Assembly (NCBI RefSeq): GCF_003337435.1
Contig: NZ_QPJS01000003.1
Location: 186,001 to 250,000 of the forward strand
Length of the DNA: 64,000 nucleotides
Direction of reading: 5' to 3'
Source: Schleiferia thermophila
GTDB lineage: Bacteria > Bacteroidota > Bacteroidia > Flavobacteriales > Schleiferiaceae
Shown here: positions 1 through 8,158 of the stretch, one piece after another
Layout of the letters: each line of letters begins with the position of its first letter
Numbering within the stretch: the stretch's first letter is position 1
The notes under the pieces: model-generated
Told to the model about the DNA's origin: nothing
Seen by the model: the letters and a program-made list of their open reading frames with translations, nothing else
Databases searched by the model: none
Program-made: the position numbers and the translations under genes

Positions 1-123
1 GTCACCTATACCCAGTATGGTTTCCTGCCTGCGAATTTCAAGCAGGGCTTCCAAGTGCTCGATGAGCCCGAATTCGCCCAGTTCCTGTAGGGGTGTAAAT
101 GTTTTGTTTTTATCGTCGAGCAT
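1..123 (-). CDS. thiL: Thiamine-monophosphate kinase, N-terminal part (cut by window edge)
   Basis: The first 41 residues of a protein whose remainder lies beyond base 1. It begins MLDDKNKTFTPLQELGEFG and reaches an ILGIGD stretch. LGEFGLIEHL followed by a GIGDD-type motif is the usual N-terminus of ThiL, which phosphorylates thiamine monophosphate to thiamine diphosphate with ATP; the GIGDD aspartates bind Mg. The ATG lies four bases past the stop codon of the upstream barrel-protein gene, so the two are probably cotranscribed. The identification rests on a short segment only. Confidence 0.75.
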   Translation of the reverse strand, partial: MLDDKNKTFTPLQELGEFGLIEHLEALLEIRRQETILGIGD

Positions 124-127
124 TGAT

Positions 128-886
128 TTAATACAAATAATAGCGCAGTCCCAGAGTCAATCCCGTAGAGAAATATCTTTCGCGCGGAAAGTTCATGTTG
201 TTTTCAAACATGGGGTTGAGCATGTAGTGAAAAAATGGTCTAACAAAGAGAGAAAATTCTTCTGCCAACCTGAAATTTCCACTCAGTGATATGCCCAGTG
301 TCAGGTTAAAAGGCCTGGCTTCATCGGTGATATCAAATTCGTTTATCAGATTTCCGGACCCTGATTCCGTAATTTTACCCTTGTAGCTCTGCAGAAAATT
401 CAGTTGGACTACGGGGATAAATTCCAGGTCAAACACCTCGGTGATCGTTCCCCGAAATGAAAATTGTATCGGCACATTAATGAACCTCAGCCTCGAATCG
501 AGCTGGTATTCCGCATTGTTCCACTCGTAGTTTTTATCCTTAAAGCCCAATACACTGTATTGAGCTCCCAACCAGATTTCCAGTGAAGAAGCTACCCGGA
601 ATACCAAATCCCCCCCAAAGCTGTAGGTGAAAATCGGGGATGTCCGTTTTTCGTTGCTGCTGCCAACTGGCAGCCCACCAGCTCCGATTGAATCGCTCAT
701 GATCCTTCGGCTCGAAAAAAACGGACTCGCATTGAGAGCCAGCGAAATATTTGATTTTTTGGTCTGTGAGTCGATAAAATAAACCACTTTATCCTTGCTC
801 TGTCGCTGCGCTGCACAGTGTTCTCCCATCCATAGCAATACCGGAAGCAACAGGTACACAGCTCGTATATTATGTAGTTTTACCAT
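128..886 (-). CDS. Outer membrane beta-barrel protein
   Basis: 252 residues. An N-terminal signal peptide (hydrophobic stretch at about residues 8-20, then CAAQ) precedes alternating beta-strand sequence rich in aromatic residues, ending GLRYYLY as expected for an outer-membrane barrel. This resembles the Bacteroidota OMP_b-brl (PorT-like) group, inferred from overall pattern. Its start overlaps the end of the O-antigen ligase-like gene by 17 nt, and thiL follows after 4 nt, so it sits in one transcription unit with polysaccharide genes. The cargo or partner is unknown. It could be structural, or linked to surface glycan export. Confidence 0.75.
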   Translation of the reverse strand: MVKLHNIRAVYLLLPVLLWMGEHCAAQRQSKDKVVYFIDSQTKKSNISLALNASPFFSSRRIMSDSIGAGGLPVGSSNEKRTSPIFTYSFGGDLVFRVASSLEIWLGAQYSVLGFKDKNYEWNNAEYQLDSRLRFINVPIQFSFRGTITEVFDLEFIPVVQLNFLQSYKGKITESGSGNLINEFDITDEARPFNLTLGISLSGNFRLAEEFSLFVRPFFHYMLNPMFENNMNFPRERYFSTGLTLGLRYYLY

Positions 887-2162
887 ATTGGTCTTTTAAA
901 GAAGATTTTTCGTTTGGCAAAGCTATTTCAGTTTCCAGCATCAGCGGTACCATCATACCGGTAAACACGACTCCCCATTGCCGCTCCAGATAACTCTCCG
1001 ACAGAAAGCAAAGAACCACATACCCACATGCTGCTGCCACATGCCACCGCCTGAGAAGAGCTGCACGGTAAACAACATTAGCAAAAAAACCTATTAATGC
1101 CGTTAACCCCAATATGCCGGTGGCAAGTGTCGTCTCAATAAATTGATTGTGGGCATTGAATTTTTCCCGATACCCGTATCTGAAATTGTTACGCCTATAG
1201 CTTTCTTCCAGATGATAACGCGAATCGCCTACTCCACTACCCAGCAGAGGACGCTTTCTGATTTCCTGCCATGCACACTTCCACTCGGCCAGGCGTATGG
1301 TAAATCCATTGAAGCCTTCGTGAAAGGTCTCAGCTTCGATGTTATACTCCAGCGAAGTAAGATCGGCAAATCTTCCCAGCCATTTGGAGGGCAGATGGTA
1401 GAGGATAATTCCTGTTCCCAATATTACCGATGCTGTCAGTACCAGCGCCACTCTCAAAGATAGTAGCTTAATCATCAGTACCACAGCCATCGCCAGCAGC
1501 ACAACCAACAGTGCCAGTAGGTTCATACGGCTTTGAAGCAGTACCATCAGCACCAAAAGAGCTGCACTCGTAACCCACTGCCAGCGATCAGCTGGCTGCC
1601 TGATGTTGTAAAACACAGAAATTACCAGCCCTGTGCCAGTCCAAAGCGCCAGATATGCCGGATGTATCACCCATTCGCTTAAGCCGGCATACGTAAAATA
1701 TGTGCTGATCACCTCACCACTTCCCGGATAGGTATAGTAGATGGTGCCCGAACGAAGACTTCTGTAGACTGCTACTGCTAGCAGATAAGGCAGTACCAGA
1801 GCCAGCAGGCGCGTCAGACCTTTCAGGACTTTCCCTCTCTGCTCATTCACAAGGGCTCCGGTATAGACTGCTATCAATGCCGGAAGCAACATCAGGGGAA
1901 ATTTAATGCTCAGGCGTATAAGTCCTTCGTCCTTATGTTCGCTGTAGAAAATCGATCCCACATACACTCCATATAATAGGACACTCCAGCCTATATAGCT
2001 TGTCCACCTAAGCTTCAGTTGCCGGATAATGAGCAGATATACGGTCACCACCAGAAACAAAAACAACACAGTGCCTGTAGTATTCTCCGGCAGTACCATA
2101 GAAGCTGGAAGCATCAGACAAAAAGCATAAAAAACCCAAAAGCTATCGATCTTCAACGGCAA
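870..2162 (-). CDS. O-antigen ligase / Wzy-like membrane protein
   Basis: 430 residues with roughly ten hydrophobic segments spread over the whole length. The longest soluble loop lies at about residues 265-345 and contains RPLLGSGVGDSRY and then NAHNQFIETTLATG. That His-Asn pattern before a membrane helix is typical of the Wzy_C/WaaL family, which joins or polymerises lipid-linked glycan at the periplasmic face. The gene overlaps the WecA/MraY-like gene upstream (20 nt) and the barrel gene downstream (17 nt), which supports a role in surface polysaccharide. Ligase and polymerase cannot be told apart from sequence alone. Confidence 0.8.
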   Translation of the reverse strand: MPLKIDSFWVFYAFCLMLPASMVLPENTTGTVLFLFLVVTVYLLIIRQLKLRWTSYIGWSVLLYGVYVGSIFYSEHKDEGLIRLSIKFPLMLLPALIAVYTGALVNEQRGKVLKGLTRLLALVLPYLLAVAVYRSLRSGTIYYTYPGSGEVISTYFTYAGLSEWVIHPAYLALWTGTGLVISVFYNIRQPADRWQWVTSAALLVLMVLLQSRMNLLALLVVLLAMAVVLMIKLLSLRVALVLTASVILGTGIILYHLPSKWLGRFADLTSLEYNIEAETFHEGFNGFTIRLAEWKCAWQEIRKRPLLGSGVGDSRYHLEESYRRNNFRYGYREKFNAHNQFIETTLATGILGLTALIGFFANVVYRAALLRRWHVAAACGYVVLCFLSESYLERQWGVVFTGMMVPLMLETEIALPNEKSSLKDQYGKTT

Positions 2163-3213
2163 TGTTTTTCTTTCTGTAATACCTCAGCAAAATACCGGTA
2201 AATATCAAACAAATCACCAGATATACCACCAACTGATATTTCGGCAGCAATCTGCCGTTGAAGTACCAGGCCAGACTGATCATCAGCATATTAAATCCAC
2301 TAAGGGCCAGTGTGGCTTCCCAGTGCTTCAGTCCTGCTCCGATCAGCAGGTGATGGATGTGATTGCGGTCTGCTCTGAAAGGGGATTTCCTGTGCACCAC
2401 CAGTCTGATAAACACGATGCGCAGTGCATCAAATACTGGCACGATAAGCACTGCTACCGCATATGCCACTGCTGATATGTTATAGAAAATATTCGGTTTG
2501 AAATCTTCGCTTACCTTGATGAAATACACCGTGAGTACAGCCAACAGAAAACCAATTACCATCGAACCCGAATCGCCCATAAAAATCCTGCCTCGCACAT
2601 TGTACCACAGAAAGGCAGCCTGAGCCCCAACCATGCATGTGCCCAAAATCAAAAAAAGAGGTTCATTCATCCGCCAGAACCACCAGGCATACGTCGCACT
2701 GCCAATAATCCCAATGCCCGCCGTCAATCCATTGATCCCATCGATGAAATTAAATGCATTGATCAGAAACAGCAGCACAAACACTGTCACACCGATACTT
2801 ATCACATAGGGAATTTCATATACCCCCAGAAGCCCATAAATACTCTTAATGCGCACCCCCCCATGCATCGACACAATCAGAGCCGCCACCAGCTGACCAA
2901 TCAGCTTTTTTCCTGGCACCATAGGATACAAATCATCCTTCACTCCTGTGACAAACAGCACAATCAATGCACACAAAATGCTGTTCAGTTCAGGATAGGG
3001 AATCCCGGCTGTAAAAAACAAAAAACTAAAAATCATCCCCCCGAAAATACCAACCCCCCCCAGTGCTGAAGTTCGATGCGGATGATTCTTGCGTTCATCA
3101 GGCCTGTCGTACAATCGCTTTACAAGACTCAGCCTGATGATCGGCGGAATACTTAGAAACGTAATCAAAAACGAAGACACAGCAGCCAGCAGTGCCAGAT
3201 ACGAATTGTCCAA
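2143..3213 (-). CDS. WecA/MraY-family polyprenyl-phosphate sugar-1-phosphate transferase
   Basis: 356 residues, about ten membrane segments. The family motifs are visible in order: VKDD at 91-94 (Mg-binding aspartates), NFIDGINGL at 155-163, FMGDSGS at 211-217, and the cytoplasmic HIHH at 285-288. These define the glycosyltransferase-4 group that moves a sugar-1-phosphate from a UDP-sugar onto undecaprenyl phosphate. DRNHIHHLL and the lack of MraY-specific context (no mur genes nearby) favour a WecA/TagO-like role that starts a surface glycan rather than peptidoglycan synthesis. It is the first gene of the minus-strand set and overlaps the ligase gene. Confidence 0.88.
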   Translation of the reverse strand: MDNSYLALLAAVSSFLITFLSIPPIIRLSLVKRLYDRPDERKNHPHRTSALGGVGIFGGMIFSFLFFTAGIPYPELNSILCALIVLFVTGVKDDLYPMVPGKKLIGQLVAALIVSMHGGVRIKSIYGLLGVYEIPYVISIGVTVFVLLFLINAFNFIDGINGLTAGIGIIGSATYAWWFWRMNEPLFLILGTCMVGAQAAFLWYNVRGRIFMGDSGSMVIGFLLAVLTVYFIKVSEDFKPNIFYNISAVAYAVAVLIVPVFDALRIVFIRLVVHRKSPFRADRNHIHHLLIGAGLKHWEATLALSGFNMLMISLAWYFNGRLLPKYQLVVYLVICLIFTGILLRYYRKKNIAVEDR

Positions 3214-3441
3214 ATCAGGCGGATATTAAAAGCAACAAATCAACCGCAAAAAAAAACCATTTCCCCAAAAGCCAGTCATTCCCCCTCCTTCAAATCTAAA
3301 ATATCTGATGATGCTGGTAGAGTACTACGGTCACCTGTCCTCTGTATAACCGAAAGAAAGAAAAAACACATCGGGAGTTCACACACTGCAACAAAAAGAA
3401 AATCCGGCAGCAGTTTTTTACATTCGCAAAAAAATCCCTTA

Positions 3442-6234
3442 ATGAGACGACTTCTGATTCTGTTTTTATGCAGTATAGTGGGTTGGCTATACGGACAAAG
3501 TACGCAGTCCACTGGCCAGCTGCCTGATTTTGTTAGGTCTGGAAAGCTTCGTAATGGGCTAAGCTACATGATTATGGAAAACAAAACCCCGGAAAATAGA
3601 GCTGAACTAAGACTGGTGGTACGTTCGGGAAGCCTCAACGAAGACGACGATCAACAGGGACTCGCCCATTTCGTGGAACATATGTGTTTTAATGGAACGA
3701 GGAATTTCAGTAAGACTTCACTGGTGGATTTCCTCGAAAACACCGGAACCAGGTTTGGCCCTGATCTGAATGCTTACACTTCATTCGACGAAACAGTATA
3801 CATCCTGCAAGTGCGCACCGATAGTGCAGACCTGCTCTGGAAAGGACTGCTTATCCTGGAAGATTGGGCAGGATATGTAACCTTTGAGCCTGAAGAGATC
3901 GATAAGGAGCGGGGCGTAGTCCTGAGCGAATGGCGCACACGTACAGGCGGCAGTGAACGCATCAGCAAGATAACCTTTCCAGTGATTTTCAAAGGCAGCC
4001 GGTATCCTGAACGTTTTCCGATCGGAAAAACCGATATCATACAAAATGCTCCGTATGAAGCATTTAAAAGATATTACAGAGATTGGTACCGACCTGATCT
4101 GATCACCGTTATAGCCGTGGGTGACTTCGATGCTGCACTTGTAGAGCGTCACATCCGAAAGCGCTTTTCCAAACTGAAACGGGTTAAGAACCCAAGGACG
4201 CATGCTTCGAGGGAGATTCCACTTGACGCCGGTGCACGAGTGGTATCCGCTTCCGATCCGGAAATCCAAAACTTCAGTCTGAATATTCGTTTTATGGCCC
4301 CAGAAATCGATTACTTCGCCCCAGACGGTTTGGAAAAGAGCTTTCTCATCGGCATCACAAATGATTTATTGAACGCCAGAATCCGCGAATTCCTGACCAC
4401 ATCACAAAGCAAACTATTGAATGCAAGTGCCTTCGTGGGCAATTCACTAGGAAACTCTTCAGCGCTGACACTGTCTCTTTTGCCAAAAGACAGGCAGTGG
4501 TATGAAGCCTGTCAACAACTTTTTAATCTGGTCAAAGTAGCGGGGGATCATCTTCCGTCAAAGGAAGAACTTGATTTCGTAATACAGGCATATCGGAGAC
4601 GACTGGAGTCCGAAGTACGTGTAAAGGACAAAACACCTTCGTCACAATGGACTTCCAGATTGGTGGCGCATGCAGTAGGACGCAGCCCCTTTCTTGACCC
4701 GGAAGCGCGATTGGATTATTTCGATCGGTGGGCATCATCCCTTACCCCGGAGATGGTGAGCGAGCTGATAAAATATTACTTAAATTCTTCAACATGGGCT
4801 GCCTCGGCCATTTCATCGGAATCCGAAAAGCTCTACCTTCCCAACGAGCCTCAGCTCGCAGCCGCTGTATATTATTTTCAATCGAAGAAGACATATCCTT
4901 ACGTATTTTCTGCTCCGGCTCCACGCCTTCAGGTGTCCGAGGCAGAAATAAAAGATGAGTCAACTGAGCAGATTCCGGAGAATGCAGCCGGATACCGGGG
5001 ATTTGCTCTTTCGAACGGAATGCAGTTTTACATCCGAAAAGTATCCGAGGACAAAGACCGAATATTGATTGATGGTTTTCTTTTCGGTGGAAATTCCCCT
5101 TTTCCCGACTCCCTGCTTCCGGCTGCAAATTACCTGATGCAAACCGTTTATGAATCGGGGGTTGGTACACACGACATCACAGAGCTGAGAAAGATTTTGG
5201 CCGGCAGGCGCATCAATGTGTTTCCTTACCTGAGCAATTATTACCACGGAATCAACGGGTTCTCCTCACCGGAAGAATTGGAGACAGCCTTTCAGTTGAT
5301 CAGGCTGTATCTGACAGAGCCACGCATCGAAGAGGAAGCTCTTTCGAGAGTAAAAGCCCGGGAAGTAAATCTGCTCAAAGGACTGTTTAACAATCCAGAT
5401 GCTTTCTTTGGCAGGGAACTCAACAGAATCTTATACAATTCCAACCCGAGAGCTGTGACTCCTACCGTTAGCCAGGTTGAAAAAATCACACTAAACCAAC
5501 AGAAAGACATATGGAAGCAGCTCTTTAGCGCACCTGCACAGATGAGATGGATTTTTACAGGCGATGTGGATGAGGAAAAGGTAAAAGAACTGGCTATTCG
5601 ATACCTTTCTGATATTCAAAATAAAGCCAATACGTTGGAAGTGATTGATCGCAACTTGCGCATCAATGTAAGCGATAGCCTGTATGCACTTAAAAAAGGA
5701 GAGAATCCCCGCTCTCAGGTCCGAATGGTGTTTTACGGAAGGGTAAATGACCCTGAGCAAGAATGGCAAATCAAAGCCGCCACCGAAGTGTTGGGAATAA
5801 AACTCAGAGAAGAGCTGAGAGAAGAAAAAGGTGGAGTATATGGGGTTAGCGTATTTTACAACCTTAACAGTCCGTTTAATGATGAGTACACCGCCGTGAT
5901 TGCATTCAATACGGAACCTGCCCGTAAGGAGGAGCTGATCAAAGCCACCCGGCAAGTAGTAGCTGCCCATGCACAAAAAGTAGATCAGGAGACTCTGCAA
6001 AAAATAAAGGAACTTCTTCGGCAGGACGTTGCCAAAGGCCAATCGCAAGCCATTTACTGGCATGGTCTGATGCAGGGAGTTGTAAAGTTTTCAAAACCAG
6101 ATTTCACCGCTGACACCGAAGCCTACCTCAATTTTGTAAATACACTGACAGCTGATGAGCTAAGTCTATGGATCATGCGCTATTTGGGCATGAGACCTGT
6201 GGTAGTGGTTATGGATCCTGAAGTTGTAAAATGA
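3442..6234 (+). CDS. M16 family zinc metallopeptidase (PqqL/insulinase type)
   Basis: 930 residues with an N-terminal signal peptide (hydrophobic residues 4-17, then GQS). The inverted zinc motif HFVEH at 76-80 holds two His ligands and the catalytic Glu. KERGVVLSEW at 155-164 supplies the third ligand (probably E163). A second, catalytically silent M16 half (about 500-930) contains GGVYGVSVFYN, the R/Y region typical of the inactive C-terminal domain. Such two-domain periplasmic proteases degrade peptides. The gene stands alone on the plus strand, divergent from the polysaccharide genes, with efp 60 nt downstream. Confidence 0.92.
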   Translation: MRRLLILFLCSIVGWLYGQSTQSTGQLPDFVRSGKLRNGLSYMIMENKTPENRAELRLVVRSGSLNEDDDQQGLAHFVEHMCFNGTRNFSKTSLVDFLENTGTRFGPDLNAYTSFDETVYILQVRTDSADLLWKGLLILEDWAGYVTFEPEEIDKERGVVLSEWRTRTGGSERISKITFPVIFKGSRYPERFPIGKTDIIQNAPYEAFKRYYRDWYRPDLITVIAVGDFDAALVERHIRKRFSKLKRVKNPRTHASREIPLDAGARVVSASDPEIQNFSLNIRFMAPEIDYFAPDGLEKSFLIGITNDLLNARIREFLTTSQSKLLNASAFVGNSLGNSSALTLSLLPKDRQWYEACQQLFNLVKVAGDHLPSKEELDFVIQAYRRRLESEVRVKDKTPSSQWTSRLVAHAVGRSPFLDPEARLDYFDRWASSLTPEMVSELIKYYLNSSTWAASAISSESEKLYLPNEPQLAAAVYYFQSKKTYPYVFSAPAPRLQVSEAEIKDESTEQIPENAAGYRGFALSNGMQFYIRKVSEDKDRILIDGFLFGGNSPFPDSLLPAANYLMQTVYESGVGTHDITELRKILAGRRINVFPYLSNYYHGINGFSSPEELETAFQLIRLYLTEPRIEEEALSRVKAREVNLLKGLFNNPDAFFGRELNRILYNSNPRAVTPTVSQVEKITLNQQKDIWKQLFSAPAQMRWIFTGDVDEEKVKELAIRYLSDIQNKANTLEVIDRNLRINVSDSLYALKKGENPRSQVRMVFYGRVNDPEQEWQIKAATEVLGIKLREELREEKGGVYGVSVFYNLNSPFNDEYTAVIAFNTEPARKEELIKATRQVVAAHAQKVDQETLQKIKELLRQDVAKGQSQAIYWHGLMQGVVKFSKPDFTADTEAYLNFVNTLTADELSLWIMRYLGMRPVVVVMDPEVVK

Positions 6235-6248
6235 CCAAACCTTCAACC

Positions 6249-6256
6249 TATATTTG
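6249..6256 (+). promoter_or_regulatory. Bacteroidota -7 promoter element for efp
   Basis: TATATTTG fits the TAnnTTTG element read by the Bacteroidota primary sigma factor. It lies about 40 nt before the efp ATG, just after the M16 stop codon, so efp probably has its own promoter. A TTG occurs 22 nt upstream, slightly outside the usual spacing. Confidence 0.5.
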
Positions 6257-6294
6257 CGCGCAGAGGCACAAAATATTAATCTATTAGTAATCAA

Positions 6295-6858
6295 ATGGCT
6301 ACAACTGCTGACATCAAAAATGGTCTTTGTATAGACCTCAATGGCGAACCATTTCAAATCATAGAATTTCTCCACGTAAAACCAGGAAAAGGAAATGCAT
6401 TTGTACGTACCAAGCTCAGAAACCTAAACAATGGCAGAGTACTGGAACACACCTTTCCATCAGGAGCTAAACTGGATGTAATCCGAATCGAATATCGAAA
6501 TTTTCAGTTTCTCTACAAAGACGGAGACGGATACCATTTCATGGATATGAATGACTTTAATCAAATCACTCTACCAGAAGAAGTGATAAATGCTCCAGAA
6601 TTTTTGATGGATGGCATGGAATGTATCGTGATGTATCATGCAGATGAAGACAGACCCCTTGCCTGCAATCTGCCTTCCAGTGTGACCATGGAAGTGGTCT
6701 ATGCAGAGCCTGCCGTTAAGGGAAACACAGCCACCAACGCTACCAAAGTAGTAAAAGTGGAGTCAGGAGCCGAGATCAAAGTGCCCCTTTTCATCGAGCA
6801 AGGTGAAAAAATCATCATCAACCCTGAGACAAAGGAGTATAAGGGCCGAGCAAACTAA
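6295..6858 (+). CDS. efp: Elongation factor P
   Basis: 187 residues, the normal length. EF-P binds ribosomes stalled on polyproline and promotes peptide bond formation. The N-terminal KOW-like domain carries the tip loop PGKGNAF with Lys32, the position that is post-translationally modified in many bacteria; the two OB domains follow (about 66-187) and end with a typical NPETKEYKGRAN tail. A clear terminator follows at 6880-6911. No modification enzyme (EpmA/EpmB, YmfI) is present in this window. Confidence 0.97.
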   Translation: MATTADIKNGLCIDLNGEPFQIIEFLHVKPGKGNAFVRTKLRNLNNGRVLEHTFPSGAKLDVIRIEYRNFQFLYKDGDGYHFMDMNDFNQITLPEEVINAPEFLMDGMECIVMYHADEDRPLACNLPSSVTMEVVYAEPAVKGNTATNATKVVKVESGAEIKVPLFIEQGEKIIINPETKEYKGRAN

Positions 6859-6879
6859 TCAGATATTGATACCATCTAT

Positions 6880-6912
6880 AAGGGCTGCTTTTACCATGCA
6901 GCCCTTTATTTT
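6880..6912 (+). terminator. Intrinsic terminator after efp
   Basis: Perfect 9-bp stem (AAGGGCTGC, 6880-6888, with GCAGCCCTT, 6898-6906), a 9-nt loop, then a T-rich run. Confidence 0.8.
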
Positions 6913-6994
6913 TGAGTGTAAAATTAAAAAAACTTACGGAAACAATTGCCGGACATTCAAACTATAAAGTATCATTTGGGTAAGCACAATTGAA

Positions 6995-8095
6995 ATGAAC
7001 CAAAACATATCAGATGCTTCCTTTACGGACTGTATTGTATTACGAGTAAAGACTACAAAAGACCTGGGGCGAACAATATTCATAACCGGAAATTTCAACA
7101 ACTGGCAAGTCGATGATCCAAAATTCAAGTTGAAAAAAATAGAAGATGGGATCTATGAATTTACCTTCAAAAAAATTGAAAATCTACCCGCGATCATTGA
7201 ATACAAATACACATTGGGCGACTGGCATCACGAAGAGCTAGATGAAAACTATACCATACGGCCCAATCGCAGTATTCCCAAAAAACCCGGTGTTTACAAC
7301 GATGTAGTCCCTGCATGGAAAAACCGGCACATTACCCATAATCCCGAACTGCTCCCGATAATAAAACCTATAGAAGGGCCCTTCAATATGCCAATAAACA
7401 TTCAGACCAGAAGGGTCACAGCCCTGTTGCCCTGGGATTATTACCGGACAAACAAGCGCTACCCGGTTCTCTACTTGCAGGATGGTCAGAATCTGTTTGA
7501 TGAATTTGCACCGTATGGAAACTGGGCCCTTGACAAGCGACTTGCTCTACTGGCGGAAGAGCGAAAACACGAGGTCATCATTGTAGCCATAGACCATGCG
7601 CAAGAGAAGCGAATATTGGAATTTACCCCTTCAGAAAAGACAGTGCTTGGCGAGGGATTGGGAAAGGAATACAGCAAATTTCTGGCCGGTGAATTAAAAC
7701 CACATATCGATCGTACTTTCAGAACTTTACCATACCGCGAGTTTACAGGTATAGGCGGTAGCAGTCTGGGAGGGTTGGTGACCCTTTATGCTGCTATTAC
7801 TTGCCCGGAGGTTTTCTCCAGACTTATGGTCTTCTCCCCATCGCTCTGGGTTCAGCCCGGATTGATTGAACAGTTTCTGCACATGGACCCACCATACTGT
7901 GGACGGGTATATCTCTATGGTGGTGGCAAGGAAGGTTCTGGTGTGGTAGAATATCAGCGAAGACTACACGAAGCTATAAAACGTTCCGGCAATCCATTTA
8001 TAAAAAGTAAGCTTTCTATTCATCCCGACGGGCATCACAGCGAGAGCGAGTGGGGTAGAGAATTTCCAAAAGCACTTAAATGGCTTTTTTTCTGA
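6995..8095 (+). CDS. Esterase D/Fes-type alpha/beta hydrolase with N-terminal glycogen-binding-like domain
   Basis: 366 residues. Residues 14-105 resemble the E-set/CBM48 (AMPK glycogen-binding) fold: ITGNFNNW at 30-37 and EYKYTLGDWHHEELD at 69-83. Residues about 135-366 form a putative-esterase (PF00756) domain with YLQDGQNLFDE at 160-170, the nucleophile elbow GGSSLGG at 254-260 (Ser257) and the likely catalytic His in GHHSESEW (347/348). Members hydrolyse esters such as acylated sugars or siderophores. The substrate cannot be deduced, though the N-terminal domain suggests carbohydrate. No signal peptide is seen, so it is probably cytoplasmic. Its 3' end faces clpC. Confidence 0.85.
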   Translation: MNQNISDASFTDCIVLRVKTTKDLGRTIFITGNFNNWQVDDPKFKLKKIEDGIYEFTFKKIENLPAIIEYKYTLGDWHHEELDENYTIRPNRSIPKKPGVYNDVVPAWKNRHITHNPELLPIIKPIEGPFNMPINIQTRRVTALLPWDYYRTNKRYPVLYLQDGQNLFDEFAPYGNWALDKRLALLAEERKHEVIIVAIDHAQEKRILEFTPSEKTVLGEGLGKEYSKFLAGELKPHIDRTFRTLPYREFTGIGGSSLGGLVTLYAAITCPEVFSRLMVFSPSLWVQPGLIEQFLHMDPPYCGRVYLYGGGKEGSGVVEYQRRLHEAIKRSGNPFIKSKLSIHPDGHHSESEWGREFPKALKWLFF

Positions 8096-8107
8096 CCCCT
8101 TGCAATA

Positions 8108-8134
8108 AAAAGAAAGCCACTCCGAAGGAGTGGC
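8108..8134 (-). terminator. Intrinsic terminator of clpC
   Basis: Read on the minus strand, GCCACTCC / GGAGTGGC forms an 8-bp stem (8116-8123 with 8127-8134) with a 3-nt loop, followed by a T-rich tract. Confidence 0.75.
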
Positions 8135-8158
8135 CGGGAAAATTGAAAGAGCATATTG

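Noticed and set aside
3276-3512. 78-codon minus-strand open frame overlapping the start of the M16 gene
   Set aside because: Overlaps the M16 signal peptide region and the divergent promoter area; Cys/Phe-rich without features.
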